From the NCBI GenBank assembly GCA_002694855.1, contig NZNL01000068.1:8590-15795 (forward strand): DNA of 7,206 nucleotides, given 5' to 3'. Below, piece after piece: positions 1 to 7,206 of the stretch; positions within the stretch are counted from its first letter, which is position 1, and the number at the start of each line of letters is the position of its first letter. The stretch is from Gammaproteobacteria bacterium. GTDB lineage: Bacteria; Pseudomonadota; Gammaproteobacteria; Pseudomonadales; Pseudohongiellaceae. Under the pieces are notes generated by a model. That model did not search any database. It saw only the letters and a list, made by a program, of their open reading frames with translations, and was not told the DNA's origin. The position numbers and the translations under genes are program-made.

Positions 1-339
1 ATAGGGGTCGCAGACCATCTCAACATGCTGCAGTATTCAACCTATACCGTCATTACACCAGAGGGCTGCGCTACCATTCTCTGGAAGTCTGCGGAGCATG
101 CAGCAGCCGCAGCTGAGGCTATGGGGGTGACTTCGGAACGCTTAGAAGAGTTAGGAATAGTGGATCAGACAATTCCAGAACCACTTGGAGGTGCGCATCG
201 AGATGTCACAGCTACCGCAGCGAATGTTAAAACGGCACTGCTGGAACAGGTAGAACGCTTGATGGCTGTGAATACGGATGATCTGGTGGCCAGTCGCTAC
301 GAGCGACTGATGAGCTACGGTATATCCAGCGACACCTAG
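1..339 (+). CDS. accA: Acetyl-CoA carboxylase carboxyltransferase subunit alpha, C-terminal part (5' end outside window)
   Basis: AccA pairs with AccD to form the carboxyltransferase that moves the carboxyl group from carboxybiotin to acetyl-CoA. This gives malonyl-CoA, the first committed step of fatty acid synthesis in the cytoplasm. Only the last 112 codons are present; the frame is open from base 1 and ends at TAG 337-339. The segment [17 protein letters not shown] near the start, then [18 protein letters not shown] and the closing RYERLMSYG match the C-terminal end of E. coli AccA (319 residues) almost position for position. The Met at base 25 is internal to the protein, not a start, because the family similarity continues upstream of it (GVADHLN). 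The last five residues, ISSDT, are a short non-conserved tail. The gene is followed by a 95-nt gap containing a weak hairpin, then tilS. The assignment is secure; only the truncation by the window edge limits it. Confidence 0.97.
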   Translation: MGVADHLNMLQYSTYTVITPEGCATILWKSAEHAAAAAEAMGVTSERLEELGIVDQTIPEPLGGAHRDVTATAANVKTALLEQVERLMAVNTDDLVASRYERLMSYGISSDT

Positions 340-351
340 GCCTGTCCATCT

Positions 352-375
352 GGTTCTTCTAACTCAAGAACCTTT
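352..375 (+). terminator. Possible weak intrinsic terminator after accA
   Basis: Starting 13 nt after the accA stop, GGTTCTT (352-358) and AAGAACC (366-372) form a perfect 7-bp stem with a 7-nt loop. It is followed at once by TTTGT (373-377). Position just past a stop codon and a short T tract fit a rho-independent terminator. However, the stem has only three G-C pairs and the T run is three bases long. It may only reduce read-through into tilS or protect the accA 3' end. Confidence 0.4.
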
Positions 376-434
376 GTGCAATTCTACGCAGGGATGGAAT
401 CAAGTTACCTAATTTTATGCTGATTGGTTAGTGC

Positions 435-1793
435 ATGAATTTTGACTCAGAAAAACTCCGTACTGCTCTGCAATCTATGCCGCATAGTGATGCCATTATA
501 GTGGGCTTGAGTGGTGGTGTAGATTCAATTGTTCTGTTGCATGCATTGCATTCGCTAAAACAACAGGGGAAGGTACATTTTTCACTTAGCGCGCTGCATG
601 TTAATCATGGTTTGCATGCAGAAGCTGAGGCTTGGAAGGGTTTTTGCGAAAAATTTTGTAATGAACTAGATGTGCCGCTGGTTATAAGCAAAGTTCATGT
701 CGAAATTGCTGAGCCTGCTAATGCGACTGGTTTGGAGAATGCTGCTAGAGATGCACGTTATCGGGCTTTCGAATCGAACTTGCAGTCCGGAAAAGCTTTG
801 TTGCTAGCCCATCACCTCGACGACCAATTAGAGACTTTTTTACTGCGTTTAATGAGAGGTTCTGGCATACGGGGCTTAGCTGGTATCCCCCAATATCGCT
901 TGTTGGGTGACAGCTTTCTTTTTCGGCCATTGCTTGATTTCACTCGAGAGTCCCTCATTGCCTATGCGCACACACAGAAACTCAATTGGATAGAAGATAA
1001 TTCCAACCTGAATACCCGTTTTGATCGGAACTATTGCCGTCATGAGTTGTTCCCGCGGATTGAGCAGCGCTGGGTGAAGTATCGAGAATCTTGGAGCAAG
1101 TCCTTGGTTCTGCTGGGCGAAGCTGACCAATTACTCCAGGAATTAGCGATAATTGATCTGAGCTTTGCAGCTACAGAACGAACCAATGTGATCAAAATAG
1201 AAAAATTACTACAGCTATCGGATGTTCGGCGTCGTAATGCCCTGCGCCATTGGTTCAGTCGGCTTGGTCTGAAAGAAATAGGCTGGAACCGGTTACAACA
1301 ATTAAGTCGTGAAGTGCTTACAGCAAAAGCCAGCAGGATAGTAACGTTACCTTTAGATGGCTGCTTACTTCAGCGTTTTAAGGGGAAATTATATGCCCTT
1401 CGCGTGCTTCAGGGATTTGATAAAAAACAGACACTATCTTGGAGCATAGAAAAACAATCTAAACTAAAACTTACGGATAATGGAATATTACGTGCTGAAT
1501 CCGTATCAGGGTCAGGCATCCGCGTAGCTAAAAGTAGTAGCTTGCGCGTTAAGTATCGAATGGGGGGAGAGACCTGCCAACTCGTTGGTCGGCCGAGGAA
1601 GCTGCTAAAGAAATTATTGCAGGAGGAAGAGGTGGTCCCGTGGTTACGTGAACGTTTGCCGTTGTTATACATGGAAGATGAACTTGTTTGTATCCCCGGT
1701 ATAGGGATCGCTGAGAATTACGTTGCAAAAGCGAATGAAAACGGCTCCCTAATTTATTGGGAGGCTCCGGATTTTAACCTAGCTGGGGATTAA
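435..1793 (+). CDS. tilS: tRNA(Ile)-lysidine synthetase TilS
   Basis: TilS uses ATP to attach lysine to C34 of the CAU-anticodon tRNA-Ile. This switches its charging from methionine to isoleucine and its reading from AUG to AUA. The 452-residue product has the N-type ATP pyrophosphatase P-loop SGGVDS at residues 26-31 and HVNHGL at 55-60. The family block AHHLDDQLETFLLRLMRGSG lies at 125-144, with the further block W185-IEDNSN and RN at 198-199. A middle substrate-binding region rich in Arg and Leu follows. A C-terminal TilS domain runs from about 370 to 443, with GRPRKLLKK and VPWLRER at 401-407. Length is slightly above E. coli TilS (432). The start is well fixed on the upstream side: an in-frame TAG lies at 429-431, two codons before ATG 435. 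No good Shine-Dalgarno sequence precedes it, so translation may be weak; the next ATG (477, residue 15) would still leave the P-loop intact. accA next to tilS is a common gammaproteobacterial pairing. Confidence 0.97.
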   Translation: MNFDSEKLRTALQSMPHSDAIIVGLSGGVDSIVLLHALHSLKQQGKVHFSLSALHVNHGLHAEAEAWKGFCEKFCNELDVPLVISKVHVEIAEPANATGLENAARDARYRAFESNLQSGKALLLAHHLDDQLETFLLRLMRGSGIRGLAGIPQYRLLGDSFLFRPLLDFTRESLIAYAHTQKLNWIEDNSNLNTRFDRNYCRHELFPRIEQRWVKYRESWSKSLVLLGEADQLLQELAIIDLSFAATERTNVIKIEKLLQLSDVRRRNALRHWFSRLGLKEIGWNRLQQLSREVLTAKASRIVTLPLDGCLLQRFKGKLYALRVLQGFDKKQTLSWSIEKQSKLKLTDNGILRAESVSGSGIRVAKSSSLRVKYRMGGETCQLVGRPRKLLKKLLQEEEVVPWLRERLPLLYMEDELVCIPGIGIAENYVAKANENGSLIYWEAPDFNLAGD

Positions 1794-1810
1794 TTTTGTT
1801 ATTAGCTAGG
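1778..1810 (+). repeat. Inverted repeat spanning the tilS stop codon
   Basis: CCTAGCT (1778-1784) and AGCTAGG (1804-1810) are perfect 7-bp complementary arms. The 19-nt loop contains the tilS TAA at 1791-1793. Two G-T pairs can extend the stem inward. Downstream sequence is only mildly T-rich (GTTTGTTCT), so it is a poor terminator. It could be an mRNA 3'-end structure or chance. Confidence 0.3.
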
Positions 1811-1822
1811 CTCGAGTTTGTT

Positions 1823-1880
1823 CTGGCAAGTCGCTTCTGGTAAGCTGTAGCTCCATCTGTAAGAGTCCGCGACTTGCTGG
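1823..1880 (+). repeat. Inverted repeat with long loop in the pyrG leader
   Basis: GCAAGTCGC (1826-1834) and GCGACTTGC (1869-1877) are perfect 9-bp complementary arms. They extend outward to 12 pairs (1823-1834 with 1869-1880) if two G-T pairs are allowed. The 34-nt loop can itself fold a smaller stem: AGC 1843-1845 with GCT 1850-1852, plus GG 1839-1840 with CC 1853-1854 across a two-base bulge. The structure ends 25 nt before the pyrG ATG and 12 nt before its Shine-Dalgarno sequence. No T tract follows, so it is not a standard terminator. A role as a leader RNA structure or a DNA-binding site is inference only. Confidence 0.45.
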
Positions 1881-1891
1881 CTCTAACTAGT

Positions 1892-3603
<1,712 letters not shown>

Positions 3604-3624
3604 GTTTGAACGTCCTACCCTTAA

Positions 3625-4489
<865 letters not shown>

Positions 4490-4511
4490 CTGACTTTGTT
4501 CTTTGGTTTAA

Positions 4512-5835
<1,324 letters not shown>

Positions 5836-5837
<2 letters not shown>

Positions 5838-5840
5838 GGG
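5836..5840 (+). promoter_or_regulatory. Ribosome binding site of ftsB overlapping the eno stop
   Basis: AGGGG overlaps the last two bases of the eno TAG and lies 9 nt before the ftsB ATG at 5850. This is a good Shine-Dalgarno sequence and suggests that ribosomes ending eno translation can pass to ftsB, so the two are probably on one transcript. Confidence 0.6.
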
Positions 5841-5849
5841 ATAACATAC

Positions 5850-6122
5850 ATGAAGATTCTCTATGTGCTACTGGGTAGCATCTTTTGCGCGCTACAATAC
5901 CAGTTATGGATTGGTGAGAATAGTATACGCGCGCTGAATATGTTGGAGGTTGAATTAGATGTTCAGGGCGCGGTTAATAAGGAAATGGCAGAACGTAATC
6001 GGCTGCTTGAAATCGAAGTGCTGGATCTGAAGAATGGATTGGAAGCCGTGGAAGAGCGAGCCAGATCGGAACTTGGAATGATTGAAGATGGCGAGACTTT
6101 CTACCTATTGATTGAAAAATAA
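5850..6122 (+). CDS. ftsB: Cell division protein FtsB
   Basis: FtsB is a small bitopic inner-membrane protein. It joins FtsL and FtsQ in the divisome and helps activate the septal peptidoglycan synthase FtsW-FtsI. The 90-residue product has a short cytoplasmic N terminus, one membrane segment (about 3-21), and a coiled coil from about 28 to 70 in the periplasm. The conserved end is EERARSELGM (68-77) with GETFY (81-85). It aligns without gaps to recalled E. coli FtsB through about residue 87: Q16, Y17, W20, N24, E56, E69, E82, F84 and Y85 coincide. E69, E82 and Y85 are among the residues known in E. coli for contact with FtsQ, and E56 is a known activation-control site. It lacks the roughly 13-residue tail of the 103-residue E. 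coli protein. It lies 12 nt after eno and 47 nt before ispD, the usual context for this gene. Confidence 0.95.
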   Translation: MKILYVLLGSIFCALQYQLWIGENSIRALNMLEVELDVQGAVNKEMAERNRLLEIEVLDLKNGLEAVEERARSELGMIEDGETFYLLIEK

Positions 6123-6133
6123 CGCTTGTACTA

Positions 6134-6150
6134 TGGGGTTATTAACCACA
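6134..6150 (+). repeat. Operator-like dyad in the ftsB-ispD gap
   Basis: A 17-bp imperfect palindrome with the core GGTTATTAACC (6137-6147) is centred on T6142. Outer bases T6134-A6150 and G6135-C6149 also pair; only G6136/A6148 breaks the symmetry, giving 7 of 8 matched arm positions. The one-base centre makes it more like a DNA-binding site than an RNA hairpin. It resembles no operator I can name. Confidence 0.25.
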
Positions 6151-6156
6151 GGACTT

Positions 6157-6162
6157 AGAAGA
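6157..6162 (+). promoter_or_regulatory. Ribosome binding site of ispD
   Basis: AGAAGA lies 7 nt before the ATG at 6170. An in-frame TAA at 6143-6145 and the lack of any other ATG after it leave 6170 as the start. Confidence 0.45.
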
Positions 6163-6169
6163 TTCTACT

Positions 6170-6859
6170 ATGACAATTTGGGCTATTCTGCCAGCGGCTG
6201 GCATCGGTCGTCGCATTGGATCGAACACACCCAAACAGTACCTGCCTGTAAACGGGGTGCCTATAATTTCGCTGACTCTGCAGCGCCTGGCTAGTGTTAG
6301 CGCTATTAAAAAGATCATTGTTGTAATTCACCCCGAAGACAATAATTGGAAGGAGCTTTCATTAGAGGTTGATAAAAAACTCGAGTGCGTGCTGGGGGGT
6401 CAAGAGCGTCAGCAGTCTGTATTAAATGCTCTGCTAGCGCTAGATGATGAAGCAAATGCGGATGATTGGGTGTTAGTTCATGATGCGGTTCGGCCTTGCG
6501 TTGAAGTCTCTGACATTGAAAAATTGATCATTGCCTTACGAACCCATAACGTAGGTGGACTACTTGGCTATACCTTAGATAATACGTTAAAGCAGGTAAC
6601 TGGAGAGCAAGAAGTCCAAACAACTATCGATCGCAATAATTACTGGAATGCTTTGACTCCTCAGATGTTTCGTTATGGATTGCTTAAAGAGGCTATGGAG
6701 AGAGTCGAGGCCCAAGGACTAACGATAACAGACGAAGCGGCGGCGATGGAGTTTATGGGATATCGACCGCGGATGGTTGAAGGCAGCAAACTCAATATCA
6801 AGATTACCCATGAATCGGACTTAGTGCTGGCGGGCATGATTCTTAACTTAAAAAGTTAG
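6170..6859 (+). CDS. ispD: 2-C-methyl-D-erythritol 4-phosphate cytidylyltransferase
   Basis: IspD couples MEP to CTP, giving CDP-methylerythritol and pyrophosphate, the third step of the MEP route to IPP and DMAPP. The 229-residue protein has a nucleotidyltransferase fold. The N-terminal CTP-binding motif PAAGIGRRIGSNTPKQYL (8-25) contains R15 and K22, equivalent to the catalytic R20 and K27 of E. coli. Further motifs are GGQERQQSV (76-84), VHDAVRPC (103-110), DRNNYWNALTPQ (154-165, with R155), TITDEA (185-190) and EGSKLNIKIT (204-213, with K211). Length is close to E. coli (236), with a shorter N terminus that begins right at the first strand. IspD stands alone here and is not fused to IspF, which follows 60 nt later. 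The CTP it consumes is made by PyrG, encoded upstream in the same cluster. Confidence 0.97.
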   Translation: MTIWAILPAAGIGRRIGSNTPKQYLPVNGVPIISLTLQRLASVSAIKKIIVVIHPEDNNWKELSLEVDKKLECVLGGQERQQSVLNALLALDDEANADDWVLVHDAVRPCVEVSDIEKLIIALRTHNVGGLLGYTLDNTLKQVTGEQEVQTTIDRNNYWNALTPQMFRYGLLKEAMERVEAQGLTITDEAAAMEFMGYRPRMVEGSKLNIKITHESDLVLAGMILNLKS

Positions 6860-6907
6860 GAATTAGAAAATTGCGCACTAGATAAACCAATCTGAACGGG
6901 CTAGGAC

Positions 6908-6910
6908 GGA
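6908..6910 (+). promoter_or_regulatory. Ribosome binding site candidate of ispF
   Basis: GGA, within AGGACGGA (6903-6910), lies 9 nt before ATG 6920 and supports that start. A competing site, GAAGG at 6922-6926, lies 8 nt before the in-frame ATG at 6935, so this pair of sites does not settle the start alone. Confidence 0.4.
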
Positions 6911-6919
6911 AAACATTCT

Positions 6920-7206
6920 ATGAAGGCCGACAGCATGCGAATAGGGCACGGTTTCGATGTACATCGATTCACCGAGAATTTCGATATCAGCAAGCCTCTT
7001 AAGCTAGCGGGCCGTTTAATACCCGAAGAGCTTAGTTTAGAAGCCCATTCCGATGGTGACCTTGTTCTGCATGCTGTCTGTGATGCCATGCTTGGAGCCA
7101 TGGCGATCGGTGATATTGGCGAGCACTTTCCTAGTAACAATGCGGCACTGGCAGGTATCGACAGTGCTGAGCTATTGGAACGGGTATTGCAATTGGCGGA
7201 TAAAAA
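6920..7206 (+). CDS. ispF: 2-C-methyl-D-erythritol 2,4-cyclodiphosphate synthase, N-terminal part (3' end outside window)
   Basis: IspF closes 4-diphosphocytidyl-methylerythritol 2-phosphate into methylerythritol cyclodiphosphate with loss of CMP, the fifth MEP-pathway step. The first 95 codons are present and the frame runs off the window. MRIGHGFDVHRF (residues 6-17) carries the metal ligands D13 and H15. AHSDGDLVLHA (42-52) carries the third ligand H51, and GDIGEHFP is at 64-71. These equal E. coli D8, H10 and H42. Two starts are possible: ATG 6920, with GGA 9 nt upstream, and ATG 6935, which gives exactly the MRIGHGFDVH start of E. coli. In-frame TAG at 6902-6904 bars any start further up. 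Between H15 and the AHSDGD block there are four more residues than in E. coli (NFDISKPLKLAG region), in a surface loop. It follows ispD by 60 nt. About 60 more residues are expected past the edge. Confidence 0.96.
   Translation, partial: MKADSMRIGHGFDVHRFTENFDISKPLKLAGRLIPEELSLEAHSDGDLVLHAVCDAMLGAMAIGDIGEHFPSNNAALAGIDSAELLERVLQLADK

Noticed and set aside
340..434. A promoter for tilS in the accA-tilS gap
   Set aside because: TATGCT (416-421) matches a -10 box at four of six positions, but no acceptable -35 lies 16 to 18 nt upstream, so there is too little to call it.
6112..6294. 60-codon + strand frame overlapping the ftsB end and ispD start
   Set aside because: It overlaps two confirmed genes in another frame, and its product matches nothing I recognise.

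Overview
This window is a stretch of core chromosome from a Gram-negative gammaproteobacterium. Eight genes lie on the + strand in the order accA (3' end), tilS, pyrG, kdsA, eno, ftsB, ispD, ispF (5' end). All were assigned by recognising family motifs and by recalled similarity to the E. coli proteins; no database search was run. Base composition looks moderate (near 50% G+C by eye). kdsA (Kdo for LPS), ftsB and the MEP-pathway genes indicate a Gram-negative proteobacterium. kdsA between pyrG and eno is the order I recall from Pseudomonas and related marine or environmental gammaproteobacteria, whereas E. coli and Vibrio have pyrG next to eno without kdsA. ispD directly followed by ispF is the arrangement I recall from E. 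coli rather than P. aeruginosa. Genus cannot be named.

Layout: 1-339 is the end of the acetyl-CoA carboxylase alpha subunit, followed by a weak hairpin. 435-1793 is the tRNA(Ile2) lysidine synthetase. The 112-nt gap to pyrG holds two inverted repeats, one with a 34-nt loop. 1906-3603 is CTP synthase. 3640-4485 is Kdo-8-phosphate synthase, with a small palindrome over its stop codon. 4533-5837 is enolase. 5850-6122 is the divisome protein FtsB, only 12 nt after eno. 6170-6859 is IspD, and 6920 to the window end is the first 95 codons of IspF.

The genes are co-directional with gaps of 12 to 112 nt, which fits one or a few overlapping operons. They supply precursors for the cell envelope and core metabolism: malonyl-CoA for fatty acids, CTP for phospholipid, CMP-Kdo and the IspD reaction, phosphoenolpyruvate from enolase as a KdsA substrate, isoprenoids for undecaprenyl phosphate and quinones, and FtsB for septation. 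PyrG makes the CTP that IspD uses, and Eno makes the PEP that KdsA uses, so the neighbours are biochemically linked.

I see no mobile element, CRISPR array, RNA gene, broken gene or unrecognised protein. No intergenic stretch exceeds 112 nt. I find no evidence of an undescribed system. The items worth a second look are small: inverted repeats in the gaps, start-site choices and minor length variation in known proteins.
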